NCBI GenBank assembly: GCA_009711825.1
Contig: VEMY01000004.1
Coordinates: 1-64,000 of the forward strand
Direction of reading: 5' to 3'
Length of the DNA stretch: 64,000 bases
Origin: Bacillota bacterium
GTDB lineage: Bacteria > Bacillota > Proteinivoracia > UBA4975 > VEMY01
Position 1 is the stretch's first letter. Every line of letters starts with the position of its first letter. The translations under genes and the position numbers were made by a program. A model generated the notes under the pieces. That model had not been told where the DNA came from. It saw nothing but the letters and a program-made list of their open reading frames with translations, and ran no database searches. Below are positions 51,576 to 59,636 of this stretch, in pieces.

Positions 51576-52034
51576 ATGAGTGTCAATAAGCGTTTAGAAG
51601 CACTGGGTATTGTATTGCCTAAGCCCCTGGGGGCAGGCGCCTTATATACACCTGTAAAGCAGAGTGGAACCACTCTCTATGTTTCGGGGCAAATTCCTTT
51701 GGTTGATGGCAAGCCTGCCTATACCGGCAAGGTTGGCAACGAGCGTACGCTGGAAGAAGCGCAGCAGGCGGCCCGCATTTGTATCTATAATATGTTGTCG
51801 GCTGTTCAGGATTACGTAAAAGACCTGGACAAGGTAAAGGGTGTCCTAAAAATCTTCGGCCTGGTCCAAAGCGACAATGGTTTTGACAAGCAACACCTTG
51901 TAATCAATGTCGCTTCCCAAATCCTGATTGACGTGTTTGGCGACGAGGGCTGGCACGCCCGGTCAGCCGTAGGCACTAATCAACTGCCAATGAACGTTAC
52001 AGTTGAGATTGAGGGGATTTTCGAGTTAAAGTAA
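51576..52034 (+). CDS. RidA family protein (atypical subfamily)
   Basis: The 152-residue YjgF/RidA-fold protein has LYVSGQIPLVDGKP, VGNERTLEEAQQAARICIYN, SAVQDYVKDLDKV and HARSAVGTNQLPMNVTVEIE. It has Ser108-like NVASQ and ARSAVG in place of the RidA deaminase Arg motif variants, typical of the longer Rid subfamily. Archetypal RidA hydrolyses 2-aminoacrylate imines; this subfamily may differ. The SD is AAAGGGAGG. A terminator follows at 52066. Confidence 0.85.
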   Translation: MSVNKRLEALGIVLPKPLGAGALYTPVKQSGTTLYVSGQIPLVDGKPAYTGKVGNERTLEEAQQAARICIYNMLSAVQDYVKDLDKVKGVLKIFGLVQSDNGFDKQHLVINVASQILIDVFGDEGWHARSAVGTNQLPMNVTVEIEGIFELK

Positions 52035-52065
52035 CAGCTTGTTGCCTCCTCTGTATTACCCATAC

Positions 52066-52101
52066 AAAACCGGCCGCTGCTTGCAGTGGCCGGTTTCATT
52101 T
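52066..52101. terminator. Bidirectional terminator
   Basis: The stem AAACCGGCCGCTGC and its partner (one mismatch) lie between ridA and the convergent oppF. Confidence 0.8.
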
Positions 52102-53016
52102 AGGTCTGAACTCTCGTAATTGCCTGGCCGTGGCCAAAATGAAGTGCCCGGGCGTAACTTCCACCCATTTGGGTGGCTTTCTATCTCGCCGGTCTTCCAC
52201 GGGTTTGTAAGTGAGCAGTTGCCGCTTTCGCTCCCGCCGCGGGTCAGGGAGGGGGATAGCCGAGAGCAGGGCCCGAGTATATGGGTGAAGGGGGGACCTA
52301 AACAGCACCTCGGTAGGGGCCAGCTCCACCAGCTGGCCCTGATGGATTACTGCCACCCGATCCGCAATCTGCCTGACTACCGCCAGGTCATGGGCAATAA
52401 ACAGATATGTGAGGTTGCGTTCTCGCTTGAGCCGGTCCAGGAGGTTAAGCACTTGCGCCCGTATTGATACATCCAAGGCAGAGATTGGTTCATCGGCGAT
52501 AATTAACTCCGGTTCCATGACCAGCGCCCGGGCAATGCCAATTCTCTGTCGCTGCCCACCGGAGAATTCATGGGGGAAGCGGTCGGCAAATTCGGGCAAC
52601 AGGCCGACTTCGCTGAGCGCCTGGTGAACTTTGAACAGCCGTTCCGAATCGCTGCGATAGTTCCTGATATTCAACATACCCTCAGAGACAATGTACTCCA
52701 CCTTGGCCCGTTCATTTAGTGAAGACATTGGGTCCTGAAAAATCATTTGTATCTTCTTAGTCAGTTCCCGTGCCCTTTTTCTGCCGATGCGCCCATTAAT
52801 TCTGCTGCCCCGGTAAAGAATTTTTCCACTCTTGACTTTAACCAGTCGTACAATCGCCCTGCCAATTGTTGTTTTGCCAGAACCGGACTCCCCTACCAGG
52901 GCCAATGTCTCACCACGCTGAATCTCGAAGCTGACATTGTCCACGGCCCGCTGGCGTTTGCGTCCGCTGCCATACTCAATTGTCAGATTGCGGACGCTTA
53001 GTAAGTTAGCACTCAT
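52096..53016 (-). CDS. oppF: Oligopeptide ABC transporter ATP-binding protein OppF
   Basis: The 306-residue ATPase has Walker A GESGSGKTTIGRAI, the Q-loop MIFQDPMSSLNER, signature FSGGQRQRIGIARAL, Walker B LIIADEPISALD and the H-loop LFIAHD. The C-terminal oligopeptide ABC extension (HPYTRALLSAIPLPDP) is typical of OppD/F. It overlaps oppD by 4 bases. It is last in the minus-strand opp set. Confidence 0.92.
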   Translation of the reverse strand: MSANLLSVRNLTIEYGSGRKRQRAVDNVSFEIQRGETLALVGESGSGKTTIGRAIVRLVKVKSGKILYRGSRINGRIGRKRARELTKKIQMIFQDPMSSLNERAKVEYIVSEGMLNIRNYRSDSERLFKVHQALSEVGLLPEFADRFPHEFSGGQRQRIGIARALVMEPELIIADEPISALDVSIRAQVLNLLDRLKRERNLTYLFIAHDLAVVRQIADRVAVIHQGQLVELAPTEVLFRSPLHPYTRALLSAIPLPDPRRERKRQLLTYKPVEDRRDRKPPKWVEVTPGHFILATARQLREFRPK

Positions 53017-54083
53017 CGGCCTGCACCTTTGTTTTGTGCCAGCTCCCGCAGGGGACGGGGTAATTCCAGCGTTGGCGCCCGGGGATCTAGCAACCAGGTC
53101 TTGGCTTTATGGGTGCTGCTGACCCGGAACCAGGGCGGCCGCTGAACAAAGTCGATGCGTAACGGTCGGGGGTTACGGGGCGCAAAAGCATCGCCCTTTA
53201 TCTCCTCAAACAAACTGGGCGGCGCTCCCTTAATCGCATACAGGGGCTTACCCTGTTCTTTCAGTTGGGGCAGGGCAAGAAGCAAATTAATCGTGTATGG
53301 ATGTCTGGGATTGTAAAAAACTTCCTCGGTCAACCCCACCTCGATGACCTCTCCGGCATACATAACCGCTACCCGATCAGCAATCCGCGCCACCACTCCG
53401 AGATCATGGGTAATAAAGATAACAGTCAGCTTGTATTGCTGCTGAAGCTGGGCAAGTAGTTCAAGGAGCTGCGCTTGGACTGTTACGTCCAGGGCTGTGG
53501 TCGGTTCATCGCAAATTAGGATACGGGGGCGGCTGGCGATGGCAATTGCAAACACGACTCGCTGGCGCAGGCCGCCGGAGAGTTCAAACGGATATTGGTG
53601 GTAGCGTGTCTCAGGATTGGGGATTTGCACGCTGGACAGGATATCCAGCACGGCCCGTCTCGCCGCGTTCCCCCGGAGTCCTTGATGCAACTCCACCGCT
53701 TCCTGAATTTGATGGCCCACGGTCTTTAAGGGGTTGAGGGCTGTCATTGGGTCCTGGAACACCATCGCGATCTGTTTGCCACGGATTTGCAGCCACTGGC
53801 GCTCCTTGCGGAAGCGGGCCAGATTGAATTGTTTATATAGAATGCTGCCACCTGCCGTCCAGCCGTTCTCATCCAAGAGACCGGTGAGTGATTTAACAAG
53901 CACAGATTTCCCCGACCCGGACTCCCCGACAATACAGAGGCATTCCCCCTGGTAGACATCGAGACTTGCCTCCCGCAGGGCGGTAAGGATTCTGCCCCGT
54001 ACGCGGAACTTCACCACCAGGTCGCTTATGGTGAGGATCTTTGGTTTTACCGCATATGTCGCTCGCAGTTGCTGAATAGACAT
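53013..54083 (-). CDS. oppD: Oligopeptide ABC transporter ATP-binding protein OppD
   Basis: The 356-residue ATPase has Walker [47 protein letters not shown] (signature), [12 protein letters not shown] and [10 protein letters not shown]. Residues beyond about 265 carry the OppD C-terminal region ([14 protein letters not shown] and [20 protein letters not shown] in part). The signature Gln is Leu in SGGLRQR, a minor change. Paired with oppF by a 4-base overlap. About 930 bp, including a lipoprotein gene on the other strand, separate it from oppC. Confidence 0.92.
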   Translation of the reverse strand: MSIQQLRATYAVKPKILTISDLVVKFRVRGRILTALREASLDVYQGECLCIVGESGSGKSVLVKSLTGLLDENGWTAGGSILYKQFNLARFRKERQWLQIRGKQIAMVFQDPMTALNPLKTVGHQIQEAVELHQGLRGNAARRAVLDILSSVQIPNPETRYHQYPFELSGGLRQRVVFAIAIASRPRILICDEPTTALDVTVQAQLLELLAQLQQQYKLTVIFITHDLGVVARIADRVAVMYAGEVIEVGLTEEVFYNPRHPYTINLLLALPQLKEQGKPLYAIKGAPPSLFEEIKGDAFAPRNPRPLRIDFVQRPPWFRVSSTHKAKTWLLDPRAPTLELPRPLRELAQNKGAGR

Positions 54084-54234
54084 AATCGCACCCCCAGCTT
54101 GCTGTTAGATGTCTATGCTCTTTTTTATCCTATTCCTTAATTGGCTGGGGAGAACTTCTTCCTGTGGGCTTTGCTTGTTAGATAGTTTAGAAGATGCTAT
54201 ATTAAATGCAAATATTGGGTAAAGGGAGAGGGAA

Positions 54235-54894
54235 ATGGGTATTTTCCGTCAGACGGGAAGGGTAATCGGCATATTGTTTATTTGGGTAATTATCGCCACT
54301 GTTGGCTGCCAGTCAGAAACCGCTGCGCCTGAACAGGATGCGCTACAGCCTTGGAGTAATCAGTATTATTTTGATTTTGAGCCTGGTCAGGAATTCAGTT
54401 TTAATCTAAAGGAGAATTCATCCCGTGGCTCATACGAGGGATGGTTTACCCTGACAATTCTTGAGGAAGCGGAAGAGCTGTATACCTATGAGTATTCGAT
54501 GATGTGGGACGAAGACGAATCTATCTCAGGGACCGTGACTTGTGCACCCATCGATTCATTTGGACAATTGATGGTTTCCTTTATGCGTGCCGATAGTGAG
54601 GCGGTGCCAGCGGTGGAAAATACCATCATGAATGACGATTTTATGCTGGCAACATTTTTGCCTTGGGAAGCAGGGGAAAAGTGGTCTGATACCAGTGACT
54701 ATGGCACTTATGTTTATGAAGTAACCGGCCCAGATAAATTTGCTGGTGTGAGTGGCCTCAGTGTGCAATTAAGTATTGATGATGTGTTGCAGTTTAAAGC
54801 CACTCTTGCTGCTGAGGTACCATTGCCGCTTTATATTTATCACAGGGATAGAATTGGAGAATACGAAGCGATACTTGCAGAGTATAATCATTAG
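54235..54894 (+). CDS. Lipoprotein of unknown function
   Basis: The 219-residue lipoprotein has an N-terminal anchor and lipobox IATVGC (Cys at about 25). The mature part is acidic and beta-rich (PWSNQYYFDFEPGQEFSFNL, DYGTYVYEVTG). I recognise no domain. It lies on the opposite strand between oppC and oppD, with its own SD (AAAGGGAGAGGG) and a TATATT-like -10. Its position splits the transporter set, and it may be a late insertion. Confidence 0.65.
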   Translation: MGIFRQTGRVIGILFIWVIIATVGCQSETAAPEQDALQPWSNQYYFDFEPGQEFSFNLKENSSRGSYEGWFTLTILEEAEELYTYEYSMMWDEDESISGTVTCAPIDSFGQLMVSFMRADSEAVPAVENTIMNDDFMLATFLPWEAGEKWSDTSDYGTYVYEVTGPDKFAGVSGLSVQLSIDDVLQFKATLAAEVPLPLYIYHRDRIGEYEAILAEYNH

Positions 54895-54981
54895 CAGCAC
54901 CAATGATAATCTGTCGCCATACAATCAAAACCATGAAAAACGGAGTTGGGGCTTACGCTCACGCAGCATCCTCCATACAGC

Positions 54982-55016
54982 AAAACCCTGAGTAATTGCA
55001 CTCAGGGCTTTTTTCT
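54982..55016. terminator. Bidirectional terminator
   Basis: CCCTGAGT-AATTGC-ACTCAGGG is followed by CTTTTTT on the plus strand and has an A-run giving TTTTG on the minus strand. Confidence 0.8.
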
Positions 55017-55953
55017 AAACATGGTTGCGCGGGTCAGATGCGTCGGCAAAGGCATTGCCCAGGACATAAAAGGAAATGGTAATCAGTGAGACAATCGCTG
55101 CCGGAAAGAAAAGCTGGTAGCGGAGAGCAGGACTCATCATGAAAATCCGGCCTTCATTGATCAGGTTGCCCAGGGATGGGATGCTCACTGGTAGTCCCAG
55201 GCCGATGTAAGTGAGGAAAACCTCGCCGCCGATGGCCGCCGGAATTGCCAGGGCCATGCGCATCATCAGCACCGACACCAGATAGGGCAGCAAATTCCGG
55301 GTGATGATCCGCCGGGTTGGTGTGCCCAGGCAGCGGGAGGCGAGATTATATTCTCGATCCCGGAGAATCACTACCATGTTCCGGGTTAGTCGGGCCATGC
55401 CCAGCCAGCCGGTGATGCACATGGCGAAAATCAGGGTGAAGAGGCCTGGGCGCATTATATACGCCAAGAGCACAAGGACAATCGTCGTCGGGATGTTATT
55501 CCATACATTGTAGAGCTCGGTAAACAGCCGGTCCAGGCGCCGGGCATATCCCCAGATTGAGCCAACAACAATTCCCACCACGGCCTCAAACAGCCCAACG
55601 CTGACTCCGATGAACAGAGATGTCCGCGTGCCGCTCCACAGGCGCGCCCACAAGTCTTGGCCGATAGCGTTGGTGCCCATGATGAACTCGCCCCCCGGGG
55701 GCTGGTTGCGCAGTTGCAGCCCGGTCTCAGGGTGAACATGAATCTCCGTTGGCGCATTTTGGTTGGGAAGCAGGGGTTGGATGATAGTGAATAAGACGAG
55801 GGCTGAGACCAAGAGCAGCAACAATACTGCTGTCCGGTTCCGCAAGAACACATGCCAGGTGGACTGCCAGTATGAATAGCTAACAGAACCGCTTCGTTCA
55901 CTGGCCTCTGACTGGTGCTGGACGAAGGTAAATAGGGCGCGGTCCTGCTTCAT
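55015..55953 (-). CDS. oppC: Oligopeptide ABC transporter permease OppC
   Basis: The 312-residue permease has an N-terminal TM (AVLLLLLVSALVLFTIIQ), a periplasmic-side segment with FIMGTNAIGQDLWARLWSG (the OppC 'GTDxxGRD' block), and a permease core with the EAA loop NMVVILRDREYNLASRCLG; it ends VLGNAFADASDPR, the family's C-terminal signature. It overlaps oppB by 4 bases. Confidence 0.92.
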   Translation of the reverse strand: MKQDRALFTFVQHQSEASERSGSVSYSYWQSTWHVFLRNRTAVLLLLLVSALVLFTIIQPLLPNQNAPTEIHVHPETGLQLRNQPPGGEFIMGTNAIGQDLWARLWSGTRTSLFIGVSVGLFEAVVGIVVGSIWGYARRLDRLFTELYNVWNNIPTTIVLVLLAYIMRPGLFTLIFAMCITGWLGMARLTRNMVVILRDREYNLASRCLGTPTRRIITRNLLPYLVSVLMMRMALAIPAAIGGEVFLTYIGLGLPVSIPSLGNLINEGRIFMMSPALRYQLFFPAAIVSLITISFYVLGNAFADASDPRNHV

Positions 55954-56903
55954 TGATTGTCACCGCCTTTGCCGTCCAGTTGGATGCGAGGGTCAAAGAG
56001 GGCCATCAGCACATCGCCCAGGAACAGGCCGAATATGCTCAGTCCAGCGTAAATCAGCACCAGGGTTTGAACCAGCGGCGTATCCTGGGCCTTGATTGCA
56101 TTCACCAGAAGCCCCCCCATGCCGGGAATCGAATAGAGGGATTCAATGTACAGCGAGCCCCCGATTACAAGCAGAATCGACATTGGCAAGTACTGGGCCA
56201 TGGGCACAAACGCGTTGCGGAGCACATGTTTGACCATTATCTTCCCGGAAGAAAAGCCCTTGGCCCGGGCCAGGCGGATATAGTCTTTGCTCAATTCATC
56301 AACCATATATCGCCGCATCCACAGGGCATAGCCGGCGGTGCTGCCCAGGGCCATGGAAAACACAGGCAGAATCCAACTTGCCGGTCGGCTCACATCAAAG
56401 AGCACCGGGACATTAATCCATTCGGTGGCGTAGAGCTGAAGAAACAAATAGTAAACCGCTGCCGGCACCGCGTTAATTACCACGATATATGTAGTTCCCA
56501 CCTTGTCCCAGATGCCACCTTTGAAGCGTACCATCAGCACTGCCAGGGAGATTCCGGCCAGCACCGAGATCATCACTGAAACAAGACCCAGGGCCAGTGA
56601 GTAGGGGATTTTCGGCCCAATGATATCCCGCACCGGGACCTGGGGGCGGTAGAGGGTGGATGTACCCAGGTCACCCTGCAGCAGTCCGGCGAAAAAGTTA
56701 CGCAACTGGACTGGAAGCGGGTCCAAAAGCCCCGCCGAATCGAGAATCGCCTGTTGTTGCGCCGGGTCAAGCTTTTCGAAGTCAGGGCCAAGAAAACCCT
56801 CCACCGGCATCAGGCGCAGCAGACAAAAGACAATTGTCACCACAATAAAAAGAGTTGCCAATGACATCAGCAACCGCTTGAGAACATAGCTGAGCATGGC
56901 CAT
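55950..56903 (-). CDS. oppB: Oligopeptide ABC transporter permease OppB
   Basis: The 317-residue permease has LSYVLKRLLMSLATLFIVVT at the N-terminus, the extracellular loop with DPLPVQLRNFFAGLLQGDLG, and the EAA motif ELSKDYIRLARAKG...HVLRNAFVP. The C-terminus has GLFLGDVLMALFDPRI. It forms the transmembrane channel with OppC. It is preceded by a terminator-like hairpin at 56935. Confidence 0.92.
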   Translation of the reverse strand: MAMLSYVLKRLLMSLATLFIVVTIVFCLLRLMPVEGFLGPDFEKLDPAQQQAILDSAGLLDPLPVQLRNFFAGLLQGDLGTSTLYRPQVPVRDIIGPKIPYSLALGLVSVMISVLAGISLAVLMVRFKGGIWDKVGTTYIVVINAVPAAVYYLFLQLYATEWINVPVLFDVSRPASWILPVFSMALGSTAGYALWMRRYMVDELSKDYIRLARAKGFSSGKIMVKHVLRNAFVPMAQYLPMSILLVIGGSLYIESLYSIPGMGGLLVNAIKAQDTPLVQTLVLIYAGLSIFGLFLGDVLMALFDPRIQLDGKGGDNQ

Positions 56904-56934
56904 CCCCCCAATGTCCGTGTCTTTTCATATTCTA

Positions 56935-56968
56935 TTAATAAAAACATCCGGGAAGAACCCGGATGCGA
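56935..56968 (-). terminator. Intra-operon terminator
   Basis: On the minus strand CATCCGGG-TTCTT-CCCGGATG is followed by TTTTTATTA; it lies between the small lipoprotein gene and oppB and may lower oppB expression. Confidence 0.8.
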
Positions 56969-56971
56969 GAG

Positions 56972-57259
56972 TCAATCATGTTGGTTTTTCTTTCTTGTCA
57001 GGGAGATTCCCCCGAAACCGCCAAGGATGGCAATGTAGAACCCAAAATCGTACCACCATCCCGTGTTATTGACCTCATACACACGGACCAGTGGATTAAA
57101 AAGCTGCACAATCAGAGAAAGGGGAGCAATCCAGCCGTGCCATACACCCCAGAAAAAGCCGGCGGGTTTTTCTGCATAGCCCGCGTTGCCGGGCATACAC
57201 CCGCTTATAACTAACATCATGCCAAAGAGCAGGGCAATTATCAAGGATTTCTTAATCAC
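56972..57259 (-). CDS. Small lipoprotein with C-terminal TM segments
   Basis: The 95-residue product has a signal peptide with lipobox VISGC (Cys at about 21), then GWIAPLSLIVQLFNPLV and DFGFYIAILGGFGG as hydrophobic stretches. A similar small membrane protein is common in Firmicutes, but its role is unknown to me. It sits between oppA and oppB on the same strand; the strong terminator behind it suggests oppA and this gene form the more highly expressed part. Confidence 0.7.
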   Translation of the reverse strand: MIKKSLIIALLFGMMLVISGCMPGNAGYAEKPAGFFWGVWHGWIAPLSLIVQLFNPLVRVYEVNNTGWWYDFGFYIAILGGFGGISLTRKKNQHD

Positions 57260-57337
57260 TTCAGCACCTCCCAGTCTGGTATGTATTACTATTCGAACTG
57301 GGGGGCGTTAAATCCTTTTGTTGCTAGAAATCAGTAA

Positions 57338-59155
57338 TTATTCAGCTTGTAATGCCCGTTTGCGTTCTTCTTCCCATTTGGCCAACTGTTCCTGATATTC
57401 ATCCATCCCCATCGGTTTTGGGAGAATGCGCCGACCTTTGAACCGATCCGAGGCAACACCAAAGGGCGAGTGGGCCGTTTCAAAAGGATCCAGCCACGAG
57501 GCGATATAACCGCCGCCTCCCCGGCCATAGGGTATGACAAACGCGTTGTCAATCAGGTAGGCCTCGGCATTGGCAAAGAGCTCGTAGCGTCTGTACATAT
57601 TTTTTGTTTCCGTCTTTGCCGCCATTACCATGCGCTCATAAACGGTGTACAGAGTTTCTCCCCACGGGGTGGTTTCAGTGATTTTTTCTGGGAAATTAAA
57701 ACTGGCGCCACGTATAAACGGATCGGTATAGGTCTCGGGGTCTGCATAATCCGGGCCCCAGTTCAGCTCCTGAAGCGAATATTTGCCGGCGCTGCGGGTA
57801 TTGCTCAAAAAGCCCGTGGGTGGGTGGGGATCAAGCACAATATTAATGTAATCCCGCCCAAGTAAGCGTTCCAATTGTTGCTCTACCACCTGCGCACGCT
57901 GGATCCAATCATAACTGCCGGTGCTGTATGGCATCACTACTTGCACGGGGAAGTCAACGACGCCTGCCAATTGCTCCATTGCCTTCTCTCGATGCAGGCG
58001 GGCCAAATCTGGAGCAAAGGAATCGGTTTCGGCAATCTGGGCCAGATTGCCCATGCTGGTGTAATCGACACCATGGGCCGCGATAAAATCCTCTGGAGTG
58101 ATTGTATTATGAATCTTGTTCTCCGGATGGTAGGGATCGCTGGTCATCATTGCAGCAGTCCGGTCCAGGGCATGAAAGATTGACTTGCGGAAATGAACAT
58201 TGTTCACGGCCTTTCGCCAATTTTCCGGACCAAAACGTTCATCATACTGGGGGTCAAAATTAAACGCGTAAAACACCGAGTAGAAGCCCGGGCGCCCGGG
58301 GCGCACCAGATTGCGCTTTTCCGGGTCCCGCATCCACTCATCCAGGTACATGGAGGGTATGTGGGTGAAGGAAATCTCGCCGCGTAGAAACAGCTCCGGC
58401 GCCAGAGCCGCTGCTTCCGCATTATATTGGGCATGGATCCGCTCAATAAACACATTATCCCTATCCCAGTAATTTTCGTTTTTCTCCAGCACTTTCCGGG
58501 ACTGATGGTCAAAAACTGTCATTATGTAGGCCCCGTTATACAGCAGATGTTTGTTATCGGTGCCAAAGCGTTCCCCGGTCTCCATCAGGAAATCGCCGTT
58601 GGCGGGGTAAAAGCAGACATAATTCAGCATCGACAAAAAGTAGGGCACCGGTTGGGAGAGCGTATACTCTAAGGTGTAACGATCCACTGCACGTACACCG
58701 ACCTGGGAAAAGTCCTCAAGCTCACCACTGTAATAGTCTTCAGCATGCCTGATGACCCGGTAGGCGATATTGGCGGTCTTCGAATTATTTTCCGGCGTAA
58801 GGATATAGCGCATGGCGTCGACAAAATCCTGGGCCACAACCTCGGCATAAGGCTCACCGTCCCAGGTATACCACCAGACTCCTTCCCGGAGATGGAATGT
58901 CCAGGTCAGCCCGTCATCCGAGACTTCCCAGTCGGTGGCCAACGCTGGTTGCACCCGGCCGTATTTGTCGTATTCAATCAGCGAATCAACCATATTAGCC
59001 GCCAAAGTGATTTCGTGGCCAGAAGCCGTGGTCAAATAATTGAGGGTGGAAACCTCGCCGGAATAAACCATGTGAAAGCTGGTGGGATCATGGCCCTCGA
59101 TACCACAAGCGGAAAGCAGGAATACGATTAGTATAATGAGTCGAAGTTTGCGCAT
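57338..59155 (-). CDS. oppA: Oligopeptide ABC transporter substrate-binding lipoprotein OppA
   Basis: The 605-residue SBP_bac_5 protein has a lipobox LLSAC at about residue 17, SGEVSTLNYLTTASGHEITL, the peptide-binding-site signature ALATDWEVSDDGLTWTFHLR and YTLSQPVPYFLSML. The C-terminal part carries GPDYADPETYTDPF. It binds peptides outside the membrane and delivers them to OppBC. The ATG at 59155 with TTAGGAGGT upstream sits exactly before the signal peptide; a longer frame to 59287 has no support. First gene of the set. Confidence 0.93.
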   Translation of the reverse strand: MRKLRLIILIVFLLSACGIEGHDPTSFHMVYSGEVSTLNYLTTASGHEITLAANMVDSLIEYDKYGRVQPALATDWEVSDDGLTWTFHLREGVWWYTWDGEPYAEVVAQDFVDAMRYILTPENNSKTANIAYRVIRHAEDYYSGELEDFSQVGVRAVDRYTLEYTLSQPVPYFLSMLNYVCFYPANGDFLMETGERFGTDNKHLLYNGAYIMTVFDHQSRKVLEKNENYWDRDNVFIERIHAQYNAEAAALAPELFLRGEISFTHIPSMYLDEWMRDPEKRNLVRPGRPGFYSVFYAFNFDPQYDERFGPENWRKAVNNVHFRKSIFHALDRTAAMMTSDPYHPENKIHNTITPEDFIAAHGVDYTSMGNLAQIAETDSFAPDLARLHREKAMEQLAGVVDFPVQVVMPYSTGSYDWIQRAQVVEQQLERLLGRDYINIVLDPHPPTGFLSNTRSAGKYSLQELNWGPDYADPETYTDPFIRGASFNFPEKITETTPWGETLYTVYERMVMAAKTETKNMYRRYELFANAEAYLIDNAFVIPYGRGGGGYIASWLDPFETAHSPFGVASDRFKGRRILPKPMGMDEYQEQLAKWEEERKRALQAE

Positions 59156-59368
59156 AGATGACCTCCTAAACAGTTCTCCTATTAGCATTTCCTCTAAACA
59201 CTGCTGGCACACATGGAGCAATTTGTTATGAACATTGCAGTTAATTGTCTCCAGATTGCGGAGTACATCGATACAACAATCGCCCATTTAACGAGGATGT
59301 TTTATTATTCCGCCCAGATATTGCACAACGATTACTATAAATAGGTGTTTAACAAGTAACCTTTACTG

Positions 59369-59392
59369 ACTCCGGCTAGCCGGAGTTTTTTT
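59369..59392 (+). terminator. Orphan plus-strand terminator
   Basis: ACTCCGGCTAGCCGGAGT is self-complementary and is followed by eight T. No plus-strand gene lies upstream, so it may end a short RNA or attenuate a leader. Confidence 0.55.
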
Positions 59393-59565
59393 TGGTGTAA
59401 ACTTTTGTGGTGCTGATTTAATGTTTCACACGTCTAAAGTAAAGGGATGTGTTCATTTTCTTAGTCTAAACTGTTTGCATATTGTATATATTTCGATAGT
59501 TTGTTAGTTCTTTCAATTCTGCCCCCGAATTTTTAGGGACTCGTGAGAATTCTTTAATGTAACAC

Positions 59566-59597
59566 GGGAGGGGGGATTGCCATTGGGTGCCAGGTAG
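59566..59597 (+). promoter_or_regulatory. Leader SD with mini-ORF before M6 protease
   Basis: GGGAGGGGGG (59566-59575) is followed by TTG-GGT-GCC-AGG-TAG (59583-59597), a four-codon frame about 40 bases before the protease start. It is another strong SD without a gene. Confidence 0.35.
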
Positions 59598-59636
59598 TTC
59601 AGGTTGCACGCAAAAAAATAATGGGAGTGAATGACA

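Larger units (their letters stand above)
59156..59636. other. Divergent intergenic region, oppA / M6 protease
   Basis: This region holds the oppA leader, a plus-strand terminator-like hairpin (59369-59392) with no gene before it, and an AT-rich M6 leader. I see no convincing gene. Candidate promoters are weak by eye. Confidence 0.5.
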
